Shown: positions 24,195 to 32,709, numbered from the stretch's first letter. The stretch: DNA of 32,786 nt from Candidatus Poribacteria bacterium (GCA_022822085.1 JAJECK010000118.1:1-32786), one strand, 5' to 3'. Numbers and translations: made by a program. Notes: generated by a model from the letters alone, not told the origin.

Positions 24195-24797
24195 TTACGG
24201 GTTCTGTTCATCAATTTGATGTATTGCTTCACTGATGTATCTACGGACCCACTCGCTTTCAGTTTTTTCTGCCAATGTATTGAGTGCAGAGACTGCTTGC
24301 GGATTCCCAATTCGTCCTAATGCTACGACAGCAGCAGAACATACCGATCTGTCCAAATCGTTGACACTCCCTATCAGTGCTTCTATGACCTGTTCGGGAG
24401 GATTTTCTACCCGTTCTTCAGTGAGCCCCAATTCCCCAAGTGCCACGACAGCAGCACATCGCATATCAGGTTCTTCATCATGTAGGAATGTAATGAGACT
24501 ATCAATAGCCCGCGCATCGCGTAGATGTCCGAGAGACGAAATTGCAAAACGTCGGACAGCTGTGTTGTCATCAGACAATGCAGCTATAAGTGGCGTAACA
24601 GCGAAAACGTCCCCAACATTTCCCAATCCTTCAGCAGCATAAGCACGTATTTCTGCGGAGTCTGATTGCAGTTTTCGGAGAAGCAACCGCGTTGGGAAAA
24701 ACCGCCAATTTCTGAGTGGACCGTCTTTGTGTACGAGAAGACGCACAAGTCTACTCAACTTATTACGAGTAATATTGTCTGATACTTCGCGTGCCAT
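24195..24797 (-). CDS. HEAT-repeat (PBS lyase-type) protein
   Basis: 200 residues that consist almost wholly of HEAT repeats of about 31-34 residues. Examples are SAEIRAYAAEGLGNVGD, NTAVRRFAISSLGHLRD, EPDMRCAAVVALGELG and DRSVCSAAVVALGRIGN, giving roughly five repeats after a 40-residue basic lead. HEAT solenoids are protein-binding scaffolds, and the same type acts as phycobilin lyase in some lineages; there is no pigment context here. It ends with acidic and polar residues. The ATG follows AGAGGTCCGAAG. It sits between trpB and the RHH-like gene and appears to have its own promoter. Confidence 0.85.
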   Translation of the reverse strand: MAREVSDNITRNKLSRLVRLLVHKDGPLRNWRFFPTRLLLRKLQSDSAEIRAYAAEGLGNVGDVFAVTPLIAALSDDNTAVRRFAISSLGHLRDARAIDSLITFLHDEEPDMRCAAVVALGELGLTEERVENPPEQVIEALIGSVNDLDRSVCSAAVVALGRIGNPQAVSALNTLAEKTESEWVRRYISEAIHQIDEQNP

Positions 24798-24840
24798 CTT
24801 CGGACCTCTATGACAAGAAATTTAGATGTATCATAGCAGT

Positions 24841-24869
24841 AGTTTAGATCAGTCGCATAATAGAGTCAA
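24841..24869 (-). promoter_or_regulatory. Possible promoter of the HEAT-repeat gene
   Basis: On the minus strand TTGACT (24864-24869), 17 bp, TAAACT (24841-24846). It lies in the 112-bp gap after trpB and 44 bp before the HEAT-repeat ATG. The -10 box is weak. Confidence 0.4.
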
Positions 24870-24909
24870 TAACAGTTGAATTGTCCCTATTGTCCGAATA
24901 TATTATCCA

Positions 24910-26103
24910 TTATAGGGTAATCCCTAATTCTTTTGCGATGGTGTAGACATCTTTATCGCCACGTCCAGACAAGCACACGGCTATAACTTTATCTTTCCCA
25001 AGTTGTGGTGCGAGTTCACGGAGATATGCAATTGCATGTGCAGATTCTAATGCAGGAATTATCCCTTCAGTCTCAGATAACAACTGAAATCCTTCCACTG
25101 CTTCTTTATCCGTAATTGGATAATACTCTGCTCTACCTGTTTCTCTGTAATAGCTATGTTCCGGCCCAACACCGGGATAATCTAATCCTGCTGAGATAGA
25201 GTGTGCTGGCGTAATCTGCCCGTCATCTTCTTGCAGCAAATAGCACTTTGCACCGTGGAATACACCGACACTCCCCGCAGTTAGCGGTGCAGCATGCCGT
25301 CCACTTCGGATGCTTTCACCTGCTGCTTCAACACCGATAAGTCTAACGGATTCATCATGGTAGAAGGGATAAAACATACCGAGAGAATTGCTACCACCCC
25401 CAACACAAGCGACGACACAATCAGGTAACTTCCCCTCCTGTTCCAATATCTGTGCTTTTGCTTCCTGACCAATAATAGCTTGGAAATCTCGGACAATCAT
25501 CGGATAAGGATGTGCCCCGACAACAGACCCGAGCAGTAGGTATGTCGTCCGAACATTGGTGACCCAATCTCTGAAACAAGCATTGATAGCATCTTTTAGT
25601 GTGCGTGAACCGGAGTTTACAGGAACAACTTTCGTACCCATTAACTGCATTCGGAATACATTGAGTGCTTGTCTTTCAATATCTTCTTCACCCATATAGA
25701 CTTCACATTCCATATCAAACTTCGCAGCGACTGTGGCAGTTGCGACACCGTGTTGTCCTGCCCCCGTTTCAGCGATGATCCGTTTTTTGCCCATCCACCT
25801 TGCAAGTAAGATTTGTCCGATGGCACTATTGATTTTGTGTGCCCCTGTATGATTTAGGTCTTCTCTTTTCAGGTAAATCTTAGCCCCGCCAAGTGTTTGC
25901 GTTAGCCGTTCTGCATAATACAACGGATTCGGACGACCTACATATTCTCTCAGATAGGACTGAAATTCTGTTTGAAAATCTGGGTTATCTTTAAGGGTAA
26001 CGTAAGCCTCTTCAAGCTCTAACAAGGCTGGCATAAGGGTTTCTGGGACATATCTTCCACCGAACTGTCCGAAGTGTCCTGATGCATCAGGAAGCTGTTG
26101 CAT
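24910..26103 (-). CDS. trpB: Tryptophan synthase beta chain
   Basis: 397 residues, the standard TrpB1 length. The PLP lysine is K90 in [20 protein letters not shown], with the GGGSNS phosphate loop ([10 protein letters not shown]) and [33 protein letters not shown] at the N-terminus is diagnostic. It joins indole and serine to make tryptophan, normally with TrpA as an alpha2beta2 complex. The ATG follows GGAGAACGTAC. It precedes the HEAT, RHH and trpA genes on the minus strand and follows the 2-hydroxyacid dehydrogenase gene with a 48-bp gap. Confidence 0.97.
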   Translation of the reverse strand: MQQLPDASGHFGQFGGRYVPETLMPALLELEEAYVTLKDNPDFQTEFQSYLREYVGRPNPLYYAERLTQTLGGAKIYLKREDLNHTGAHKINSAIGQILLARWMGKKRIIAETGAGQHGVATATVAAKFDMECEVYMGEEDIERQALNVFRMQLMGTKVVPVNSGSRTLKDAINACFRDWVTNVRTTYLLLGSVVGAHPYPMIVRDFQAIIGQEAKAQILEQEGKLPDCVVACVGGGSNSLGMFYPFYHDESVRLIGVEAAGESIRSGRHAAPLTAGSVGVFHGAKCYLLQEDDGQITPAHSISAGLDYPGVGPEHSYYRETGRAEYYPITDKEAVEGFQLLSETEGIIPALESAHAIAYLRELAPQLGKDKVIAVCLSGRGDKDVYTIAKELGITL

Positions 26104-26151
26104 GTACGTTCTCCAATTTATATCATTTAGATTATTTCTCTGGTGAAATGT

Positions 26152-27162
26152 TCATTTCTTCATTAATGATTTTGCACGTAGATTAGGACGTTCTAATACA
26201 TAAGGGTTTACAGTAGAATCAGGCAATTTCCCTGTTAATACTTGTTTCACAGCCGTGGCTGCAGTTACCTGTAATTCAAGAATTGATTCTTCAGAAATAA
26301 AAGCAGCGTGTGGTGTTATAATAACATTTGGAAGTTTGAGCAGTGGATCATCAAATTCTGGTGGTTCGGTTTCCAATACATCTAACCCCGCTCCTGCAAT
26401 TTCGCCCTTTTTTAGTGCGTCGGTGAGTGCAGCAATATCTATGATGCCACCCCGGGCAGTATTTATTAAATATGCAGTTGGTTTCATGGCACGAAATTCG
26501 TGGTAACTGAACATATTGTGCGTCTCTGTGGTTAAAGGAGCATGAATAGAAACAAAGTCAGATGATTTTAGCATTTCTTCAAATGAGACTTTCTCTGCAT
26601 TGAATTGCGTTATAGAATCGTTAGAAGTTCGAGGTGAATAGACCTGAACTTTTAGACCTAATGCTATCACTTTAGGGATAATCGTCTTTGCAATGTTGCC
26701 AAATCCTACAATACCTATCTTTTTCCCACGGAGTCGATACATCTGATGACCAATATTTTGGTCCCAAGTGCCAGTCTTGACAGCAGTATTGTATATTGGT
26801 ATGTTTCTGGCACAAGACAGCAGTAGAGCAATTGCATGGTCAGAAACTTCATCAACACAATATGCAGGCACATTCGTAACAATAATGCCATTTATAGTTG
26901 CAGCGTCTACATCAATATTGTCTAATCCAATACCGTATCGTGCAATTATCCTGCATCTTGTTGCTTTAGTAATTACAGTTTCTCTAACGGGTTTCCAACA
27001 TGTCAGAATTCCATCAACCATGGGTGCGTAAGTCAATAGTTCTTTTTCATCACCTGTTTCTGCAACTACAATTTCAGCACCTATTTCCGAAAGTACCTGT
27101 CGTTCAGGTTCAATTGATGGCCACGCATAATCAGTTATAAGGATTTTCAAGATATTGGACAT
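26152..27162 (-). CDS. D-isomer-specific 2-hydroxyacid dehydrogenase (PGDH-like)
   Basis: 336 residues with the usual catalytic set: R237 in NTARGG, E266 in DVLETEPP and H285 in TPHAAF. The NAD-binding motif is GFGNIAKT (153-160), where the last glycine of GxGxxG is replaced by Ala. Length and fold match the 3-phosphoglycerate dehydrogenase/C-terminal-binding family without a regulatory domain. It reduces a 2-keto acid or oxidises a D-2-hydroxyacid with NAD. The 37-bp gap to the FAD oxidase gene upstream suggests co-transcription, and the two may act on the same 2-hydroxyacid. No ribosome site is obvious before the ATG; the leader is AT-rich. Confidence 0.9.
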   Translation of the reverse strand: MSNILKILITDYAWPSIEPERQVLSEIGAEIVVAETGDEKELLTYAPMVDGILTCWKPVRETVITKATRCRIIARYGIGLDNIDVDAATINGIIVTNVPAYCVDEVSDHAIALLLSCARNIPIYNTAVKTGTWDQNIGHQMYRLRGKKIGIVGFGNIAKTIIPKVIALGLKVQVYSPRTSNDSITQFNAEKVSFEEMLKSSDFVSIHAPLTTETHNMFSYHEFRAMKPTAYLINTARGGIIDIAALTDALKKGEIAGAGLDVLETEPPEFDDPLLKLPNVIITPHAAFISEESILELQVTAATAVKQVLTGKLPDSTVNPYVLERPNLRAKSLMKK

Positions 27163-27199
27163 TTTATTTGATATTTCTGTTAGTCTAATGCGTCTCAGA

Positions 27200-28585
27200 T
27201 TATGATAAAAAGAGTTTACCAGGATTCATTATATTTTGTGGATCTAAAGCGTGTTTTATTGACCGCATTATATCAACTGAAGATCCATGTTCTTTTGCTA
27301 ACGCCGATCGTTTACCGATACCTATGCCATGTTCACCTGTGCATGTACCTTCCATATCTAATGCAATATCTACAATTTGATCACTGATTATACGTGCTTC
27401 TGCTAATTCTTCATTATTGCCGGGTTCAAGTGGAAAAACGACGTGAAAGTTCCCGTCACCTACGTGACCAAGCATTGTAGCAAGTAGATTACTTTTGGTA
27501 AGAACGGACTTTGTTTTAGCAATGCACTCAGCGAGACGTGAAATTGGCACACATACATCCGTAACATATCCAACCGAACCGGGACGTAAGTTGAGTGCGG
27601 CATAGTAACTATTGTACCGGGCTTGCCAAAGTTTATTTCTTTCGTTTTCGTCAGTTGCCCAACGGAAATCTGAACTTCCATGGGCGGAAGCAATTATACC
27701 TGCGATCTCTGAACTATCTGCAACAGCATTTGCAGATCCGTGAAATTCAAAGAACAGTGTCGGTGCAACTTCATAATCCAAATCAGAATATTTATTAACA
27801 GCATCCATCTGAAGTTTATCTAAGAGTTCAATACGCGCGATACTAATTCCTACGTCCATCACTTTGATGACGGTGTTTACTGCTGCCTCAACAGTAGGAA
27901 ATGCACAGACAGCAGCTGCAATTGCTTCCGGTAACCGTGTTAATTTTACAGTTATCTCTGTAATAACACCTAATGTTCCTTCTGATCCAATGAAAAGTCT
28001 TGTGAGATCATATCCAGCTGCAGACTTACGGGCTCTTCCACCTGTGTCTATACGGCTGCCATCAGCAGTAATCACAGTTAAACCGAGAACATTTTCCATC
28101 ATAGTGCCATAGTGGACGGCACTTGTACCAGAAGCACGTGTTGCTACCATTCCACCTAATGAAGCATCTGCCCCCGGATCAACAGGAAAATGAAGTTGTG
28201 TTCCCAATTGGGTTAGATGATCATTTAATTGTCCTCGAGTGACCCCAGCTTGCACTTTGGCATCTCTATCAGTTTCGTTCACGTTGAGAATGCGGTTCAT
28301 TTCCTTCAAGGAGACACAGATTGTCCCTTCATTTGCAACCACTGCACCTTCAACACCTGTTCCAGTACCATAAGGTATAATCGGTATGTTGTATTTACTA
28401 CAGACTTTGACTATTGCGGAGACTTCTTCATCTGTTTCTGGGAATACAACTGCATCTGGACTTGTCCCGATGTGATATGATGCATCGCGCGCGTGTGTAT
28501 CTCTAACATCACTATCTGTGCTAAAACGTGCTCCCAAAAGTGAACAAAGTTCTCTATGATGTTGGTGTGATTTTCGGTCATTCAT
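27200..28585 (-). CDS. FAD-linked oxidase, GlcD/D-lactate dehydrogenase-like
   Basis: 461 residues. The N-terminal FAD-4 domain has PYGTGTGVEGAVVANEGTICVSL and DPGADASLGGMVATRASG, which bind the flavin pyrophosphate. The C-terminal domain has MLGHVGDGNFHVVFPL and ends with GTCTGEHGIGIGKRSAL and ALDPQNIMNPGKLF, a pattern of glycolate oxidase GlcD and D-lactate dehydrogenase (cytochrome). It oxidises a 2-hydroxyacid to a keto acid with FAD. No GlcE or GlcF partner is adjacent. The ATG sits at the edge of a short hairpin and lacks a ribosome site. It probably starts the transcript that runs to the 2-hydroxyacid dehydrogenase. Confidence 0.92.
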   Translation of the reverse strand: MNDRKSHQHHRELCSLLGARFSTDSDVRDTHARDASYHIGTSPDAVVFPETDEEVSAIVKVCSKYNIPIIPYGTGTGVEGAVVANEGTICVSLKEMNRILNVNETDRDAKVQAGVTRGQLNDHLTQLGTQLHFPVDPGADASLGGMVATRASGTSAVHYGTMMENVLGLTVITADGSRIDTGGRARKSAAGYDLTRLFIGSEGTLGVITEITVKLTRLPEAIAAAVCAFPTVEAAVNTVIKVMDVGISIARIELLDKLQMDAVNKYSDLDYEVAPTLFFEFHGSANAVADSSEIAGIIASAHGSSDFRWATDENERNKLWQARYNSYYAALNLRPGSVGYVTDVCVPISRLAECIAKTKSVLTKSNLLATMLGHVGDGNFHVVFPLEPGNNEELAEARIISDQIVDIALDMEGTCTGEHGIGIGKRSALAKEHGSSVDIMRSIKHALDPQNIMNPGKLFLS

Positions 28586-28605
28586 GCTTTGTGTATTTTA
28601 GCATG
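28583..28605 (-). promoter_or_regulatory. Small hairpin covering the start codon of the FAD oxidase gene
   Basis: CATGCT (28583-28588) and AGCATG (28600-28605) form a 6-bp stem with an 11-base loop. On the minus-strand transcript the second arm contains the AUG of the FAD oxidase gene. No Shine-Dalgarno sequence is visible. The stem is short, so any effect on initiation is uncertain. Confidence 0.3.
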
Positions 28606-28658
28606 ATTGGCGGGGTAAGGCAAGAAAAAAGGGACTTACAAATGAACAATAAGCCTAC

Positions 28659-29249
28659 TCATTCAGGAAATGTAACACGGTCATATATTTCCTGCAAAGG
28701 CACTTCACACTGAATGGAAGTAAGCGGAAGCTGCAAGTTAAATTCTTGATAATATGAAAATATCCATTCATCCATATTTCGCAGATAACGTTCTACATTC
28801 ACCTTATCTTGTGATACAAGGATGTATTCTTGTAGGGATTCAATTTGTCGGTAATGTGAGAATTTTTCGCCTCTATCATACGCTTCTGTTGAAGGAGATA
28901 ACACCTCAATAATAACAATTGGATTTAGGAGAATGTCAAATACATCATCTTCAAAACGTGGTTCATCACAGACAACACCGACATCAGGATAAAAATAGGA
29001 TGAAGTGTGAGGAGAACTGACGCGCATTTCGTTAGCAAAGGTTTCGCAACCACTTCCTTTCAATTGGACATGGAGAGCGGTTGATATATTCATAGTAATC
29101 ACATTGTGTGCAAAACTTGCGCCAGACATTGATATTAATCTCCCTTTGACGTATTCATTTCTAACGGTTTCAGCGTCAGGTATCCACTTACGTTCAAAAG
29201 CGATATATTGTTCAGGTGTGAGGTGTGTCTGGACTCCTACTGTTGTCAT
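28659..29249 (-). CDS. Uma2-family (DUF820) putative restriction-like endonuclease
   Basis: About 196 residues. The start chosen is the ATG at 29247-29249, which has GGAGGGG 5 bases upstream; a TTG four codons earlier would swallow that site. The PD-(D/E)xK core is visible as YPDVGVVCDEP (catalytic Asp) and IEVLSPSTEAYDRGEKFSHYR (Glu and Lys). TPEQYIAFERKWIPDAE and NEYVKGRLISMSGASFAHN are typical of the N-terminus. Uma2 genes are often present in many copies in Poribacteria-like and cyanobacterial genomes, and their cellular role is unclear. It follows the Fic gene on the same strand but has its own promoter. Confidence 0.88.
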   Translation of the reverse strand: MTTVGVQTHLTPEQYIAFERKWIPDAETVRNEYVKGRLISMSGASFAHNVITMNISTALHVQLKGSGCETFANEMRVSSPHTSSYFYPDVGVVCDEPRFEDDVFDILLNPIVIIEVLSPSTEAYDRGEKFSHYRQIESLQEYILVSQDKVNVERYLRNMDEWIFSYYQEFNLQLPLTSIQCEVPLQEIYDRVTFPE

Positions 29250-29278
29250 GATCCCCTCCAATGTTTATTAACATGACT

Positions 29279-29306
29279 ATTTTACCAAACAATACATTAA
29301 TTTCAA
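29279..29306 (-). promoter_or_regulatory. Probable promoter of the Uma2 gene
   Basis: On the minus strand TTGAAA (29301-29306), a 16-bp spacer and TAAAAT (29279-29284), 30 bp before the ATG. An inverted repeat CATTAAT/ATTAATG (29295-29301 and 29311-29317) overlaps the -35 box and might be an operator. Confidence 0.45.
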
Positions 29307-29324
29307 TTCTATTAATGTTTTTGG

Positions 29325-30452
29325 CTAACTTCTAAAGAGATTAAGGTACTTTTCCAAGACAAAGAGTCTGTTTCGAGAAAATCCTGTTTTCTCTTTTAGT
29401 ATTCCGAGTTCAACCAATAACTTAAGGAGTTGACTGGTACTTGAAAAAACCATTCCTAATTCCTGAGCAGCTGAATTGACATTGATAATTGGTTGTGCAA
29501 ACATAATCCTGAGTAGTTTGTGTGCGTTTTTGGCTCGTGATCCAAGTTTTAGTATCTGTTCTTCATAGTCTTGACGGAGTGATACAATTTCTCGAAATTT
29601 CTCAATACCGTGCTGGGCAGTGTCAATAATTCCATGAAGAAAAAATTCAATCCACTGTTCTAAATCATTAGATGATCTGACAATTGATAACGAATCGTAA
29701 TAGGAGACTCTATGTCTCTCAAAAAAAGTTGACATATACAACACTGGTTTATTCAATATCTGTGCATCAATTAGTTGCAATACAATTAACAATCTCCCAC
29801 ACCTACCGTTACCATCAAGAAAAGGATGGATAGTTTCAAACTGATAGTGCGTAATAGCAATTTTAATCAATATTGGAATCTGTAATGATTGGTTGTGCCA
29901 GAACTTTTCCAAGTCACTCAACAGGTCAGGTACTTCCTCTGGAGATGGCGGTACAAAAAATGCATTAGAAAGTGATGAACCACCGATCCAGTTTTGAATC
30001 TTGCGAATTTCACCAGGAGCTTTGTGTTTTCCGCGTACACCAGAAAGTAAAATATTGTGTGCCTCTTTTAGTAGTCGGATGCAAAGTGGAAGTTCAGATA
30101 ATTTGGCAATTGCGAAATTCGTTGCCCTTATATAGTTTTGCACTTCGTCCCAATCATCGCGTTTCTCTGGATCAATATCCTCTTGAGGCAGCAAAACTTC
30201 ATCAAGTTCTGTCTTCGTCCCCTCAATAAGATTAGAGTCTCGTGCTTCTTTAGCAACGTTCATTTTAATAAAAAAATCAACATCGGGTAATAGTTCTGCA
30301 AATGCGTTTAATTCCCCTAAAACATTCCCTGCCTGTTCTAAGAGAACATTTATTTGTGGATTTTTCCAGACAAAACGGTCATTTATAGGAGAAGGTGTGA
30401 AACTCTTATATTCTTGATGCTGCTTATATTCACCGGCGATGAAACTTTTCAT
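29325..30452 (-). CDS. Fic-family protein (AMPylase-type) with winged-helix C-terminus
   Basis: 375 residues. The Fic core is HPFLDGNGRCGR (209-220), an intact HPFx(D/E)GNGRxxR motif, so it should be able to move AMP or another nucleotide group to a protein hydroxyl. The N-terminal SNLIEG (73-78) matches the (S/T)xxxE(G/N) inhibitory helix, so the protein is probably self-inhibited (class II). PPSPEEVPDLLSDLEKFWHN is the usual flap and linker. The C-terminal 80 residues (NVNSAAQELGMVFSSTSQLLKLLVELGILKEK) form a winged helix-turn-helix, likely binding DNA. The ATG follows GAGAG 9 bases upstream. Tandem 40-bp repeats with dyads begin 18 bp before the start codon and probably serve as operators for self-control. 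Confidence 0.93.
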   Translation of the reverse strand: MKSFIAGEYKQHQEYKSFTPSPINDRFVWKNPQINVLLEQAGNVLGELNAFAELLPDVDFFIKMNVAKEARDSNLIEGTKTELDEVLLPQEDIDPEKRDDWDEVQNYIRATNFAIAKLSELPLCIRLLKEAHNILLSGVRGKHKAPGEIRKIQNWIGGSSLSNAFFVPPSPEEVPDLLSDLEKFWHNQSLQIPILIKIAITHYQFETIHPFLDGNGRCGRLLIVLQLIDAQILNKPVLYMSTFFERHRVSYYDSLSIVRSSNDLEQWIEFFLHGIIDTAQHGIEKFREIVSLRQDYEEQILKLGSRAKNAHKLLRIMFAQPIINVNSAAQELGMVFSSTSQLLKLLVELGILKEKTGFSRNRLFVLEKYLNLFRS

Positions 30453-30470
30453 GTTACGATTCTCTCAATT

Positions 30471-30576
30471 TCCGTAATATAGAATTTTATATTTTGAATT
30501 TTGCTGATTTTCCGTAATATAGAATTTTATATTTTGAATTTTGCTGATTTTTCGTAATATAGAATCCTGTATTTTC
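30471..30576. repeat. 40-bp tandem repeats with internal dyads upstream of the Fic gene
   Basis: Two identical 40-bp units (30471-30510 and 30511-30550) and a third, partial, diverged copy (30551 to about 30576). Each carries an inverted pair AATATA-6-TATATT (30476-30493, 30516-30533, and 30556-30573 with one mismatch). Forty bp is nearly four helical turns, so all dyads face the same side of the DNA. The array ends 18 bp from the Fic start codon. This is the arrangement expected of an operator array for the winged-helix domain of the Fic protein, though it could be a chance duplication. Confidence 0.75.
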
Positions 30577-30724
30577 AAAAACGATAAAAAAGAACACCAA
30601 ACTGACCAATCTCCTACAAGGTGTTAGTATAAAACTTGTGGTAAGTCTCAATGCTTAGGTAATCAACTACATCTATATATCTACGAACACAAATGTGATA
30701 CTTTAGGAATGTGCCAACAGAATC

Positions 30725-31774
30725 TTACCAGTTATCTCTTGTAACATACAATGAACGATTCTCCATCGGAAGTGTGACACGTTGTCCCCCCAAACGACTT
30801 GATTCAATCATACCCATCAACGTTTCTTGGCTGCGACGAGCAAGATGCGCAGGACCCTTTGTCTCTCTGTCTTCATCCAGTGCTTCTGCGATGTCCGTGA
30901 TACCCATCACAGTCCCTGTTGCACGAGATACATCGGGAAACGGAACTTCTTCATAGAATGTCCCCTGTTTCTTACGGAATTGGATTTCCCTGCTGTTATT
31001 TTGGATACGGATTTTACCACCTGTGCCACAGACTTCATATTCGGGGCCAGTACCAGCGGTGTTATATCCGTGGACTCCATTAGAATAACGGATATATCCA
31101 CAGTGTATTCCAGGATCAACATTCAAGCGGTTGCCATCCCAATCCGAGTCGTTACAAGAGATGGTGCCTTGAACAAAGTCAACTTCAGGGTCTTTAGCAA
31201 GAAACAAGAGCATGTCGGCAGCGTGTGTTAATCCCCAGAGTGCAGAACCAGCACCGTATTGTGCTATAGTGCACTGGATATCCCCGATTTCTCCTGCCTC
31301 TACGAGTTCACGCACCTTGCGATAAATCGGCATATATCGACGTTGTGTGCCATAGTTGAATTTGACACCGTGTTTCTCAACAATATCCACTATAGTATCA
31401 GCTTCTTCCATAGAACAGCAGAGCGGTTTTTCACAATAGATACCTTTAACTCCGTTTTCTGCAGCAAAGACGGTAATATCTGCATGTGGTCCGGGACGCG
31501 TTGCAATACACGCTATGTCAGGTTTTTCCTTCTCAATCATCTCCTGATAGTCTGTGTATGCGCGTTCAGCACCGTAGCGTTTACGTATTGTTTCTGCCTT
31601 CTCTTCAAAAACATCGGAAACTGCGATAAGATGTGTTCTTTCACAAGCAACAGCAGCTGCTGCATGTGAGAAAGGTTGCCAAATGAAACTATCGGGACGG
31701 TTTGCTACCTCATCATCAATCGTTGCTCCCATCCGTCCACATCCGATTAGAACGGTCTTATATGTATGTGCCAT
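30725..31774 (-). CDS. Gfo/Idh/MocA-family NAD-dependent oxidoreductase
   Basis: 349 residues. The Rossmann N-terminus is VLIGCGRMGATID (8-20) and the family signature EKP is at 115-117 in YCEKPLCCSMEEAD. HxxD-like catalytic residues are found as LTHAADMLLFLA in the second domain. Family members act on sugars, inositols and other polyols and their amino or acid derivatives. The tract FIWQPFSHAAAAVACERTHL is an insertion after the nucleotide-binding loop. The ATG follows GAGGAGAAAAC, a strong ribosome site. The gene is followed by the 272-bp gap with the Fic operators, so it is likely a single-gene unit. The substrate cannot be read from sequence. Confidence 0.92.
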   Translation of the reverse strand: MAHTYKTVLIGCGRMGATIDDEVANRPDSFIWQPFSHAAAAVACERTHLIAVSDVFEEKAETIRKRYGAERAYTDYQEMIEKEKPDIACIATRPGPHADITVFAAENGVKGIYCEKPLCCSMEEADTIVDIVEKHGVKFNYGTQRRYMPIYRKVRELVEAGEIGDIQCTIAQYGAGSALWGLTHAADMLLFLAKDPEVDFVQGTISCNDSDWDGNRLNVDPGIHCGYIRYSNGVHGYNTAGTGPEYEVCGTGGKIRIQNNSREIQFRKKQGTFYEEVPFPDVSRATGTVMGITDIAEALDEDRETKGPAHLARRSQETLMGMIESSRLGGQRVTLPMENRSLYVTRDNW

Positions 31775-31938
31775 GTTTTCTCCTCAATTAATTTACCTAA
31801 ATCATAAGTTTTACAATATTGGGTATGTCTTTAGCACTACTAATTCACCTGTTAACACTGATGCAATGATATGTATAAGATTTGCTTTTGTAATGTTAAC
31901 AAAACGGTGTGTGGATGTCAAGCAGATATTTAGAGATG

Positions 31939-31962
31939 GGTGTGTAAAGTATTTGAACAAGA
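31939..31962 (+). repeat. IS-end-like sequence, copy 1
   Basis: The 24-bp stretch starting GGGTGTGTAAAGTATTTG matches 32647-32670 in 21 positions and has the same orientation. No second inverted end or transposase is visible near it, so it is an orphan. Confidence 0.45.
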
Positions 31963-32160
31963 TGATTGAATTCTATTGTAACCTAAGTTGCAGGGTTATT
32001 TAGTTTTAAGAATTATCAGTTATTGAGTGTTACTATCCTATATTCCGCAGTTCTTTTTTTGTATTTTGACATTTATTGAGAAGCTATAGCCCCTTGTAGA
32101 TATTGAATTCCTCAATTTTTTGTGATCTGATTGAACCCTGGAATTAATTCAATATATAAG

Positions 32161-32254
32161 AGGTGCCAAACGCGCATTTGGCGTTAATTCCTGAGACTGA
32201 ACACATCCAAAATACAGATAATATTCCTTAAATTAACGCCTATGGGTGTCACCT
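32161..32254. repeat. 94-bp imperfect palindrome
   Basis: AGGTGCCA at the left mirrors TGTCACCT at the right, and GGCGTTAATT (32180-32189) mirrors AATTAACGCC (32231-32240) inside it. The segment GCATTTGGCGTTAATT is nearly identical to part of 15600-15615. It is probably a small non-autonomous element or REP-like hairpin. Confidence 0.5.
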
Positions 32255-32306
32255 GCATTCAACCCAACGGACAAGAACATGAATCACTAAATTGACAGTT
32301 ATGGGG

Positions 32307-32329
32307 TTGAGGCACGAAACTCAACGGAC
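32307..32329 (-). repeat. 23-bp motif shared with the palindrome at 15412-15434
   Basis: TTGAGGCACGAAAC followed by TCAACGGAC is the reverse complement of 15412-15434 with one mismatch. Nearby CAACCCAACGGAC (32261-32273) is a related half. It links this repeat patch to that at 15.4 kb. Confidence 0.55.
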
Positions 32330-32395
32330 GAAAACTACGGCATAACCTAAATGATGATTAAGAAAATAAATCGGTAATGTGGCGAGGTTAGGAAG

Positions 32396-32438
32396 AAATC
32401 AACGGTATGAATCATGGCGAATGCCATAGGCGCATTCG
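32396..32438. repeat. Shared 17-mer plus hairpin, second copy
   Basis: AAATCAACGGTATGAAT (32396-32412) is identical to 479-495. CGAATGC (32418-32424) and GCATTCG (32432-32438) form a hairpin, then CCCCGCC follows. As at the left edge, this resembles a decayed IS200/IS605-type end. Confidence 0.35.
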
Positions 32439-32646
32439 TCTTTAGTCATTCCCCGCCTTGCCAGCGGAGGAGGGAAACCTGCCTTGTAGGGATAAAAATT
32501 ACCGAATTAAAAAATTAATCCTCATACAGGTTATGCTACTGAAGAGACAATTGTGAGGTATTGGTATTTTTGAGAGTGGCGGTTTTTTCACGGTGATCGG
32601 GTGAAATTCTACGCTATTCGACTTTTTTTTGCAGATATAACTTGAC

Positions 32647-32670
32647 GGGTGTGTAAAGTTTTTGCACAAA
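32647..32670 (+). mobile_element. Probable left end of an insertion sequence
   Basis: GGGTGTGTAAAGTTTTTGCA begins here about 106 bp before the start codon at 32753, which is a typical distance from an IS end to the transposase start. TGTGTAAA-type termini are common in IS256/mutator-group elements. The right end lies outside the window, so the call rests on position and motif only. Confidence 0.4.
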
Positions 32671-32709
32671 TCTAAATTTAGGTATTTGTTGCGATGTACA
32701 TAGAAAAAT

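Noticed and set aside
23862-24797. RHH-like gene and HEAT gene as a toxin-antitoxin pair
   Set aside because: The HEAT-repeat protein has no toxin-like catalytic motif, and the pair has a 54-bp gap. A lone RHH-like protein is a safer call.
29295-29317. CATTAAT/ATTAATG hairpin as a terminator of the Fic gene
   Set aside because: On the minus strand it is not followed by a T-run, and the stem is only AT pairs except one; it fits better as part of the Uma2 promoter region.
28659-30452. Uma2 nuclease and Fic protein as a two-gene defence system
   Set aside because: They are adjacent but each has its own control region, and Uma2 genes are scattered widely in such genomes. No other defence gene is near. 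The pair could be checked for conservation, but there is no positive sign here.
30471-30576. Tandem repeats considered as a CRISPR array or replication origin
   Set aside because: Units are 40 bp, directly joined with no variable spacers and no cas genes near. They sit right before a Fic start codon, with no replication gene or DnaA boxes.
31683-32003. Plus-strand frame of 106 codons across the Gfo/Idh/MocA start
   Set aside because: The first third is the complement of the real gene. The rest is repeat-like AT-rich DNA with no ribosome site.
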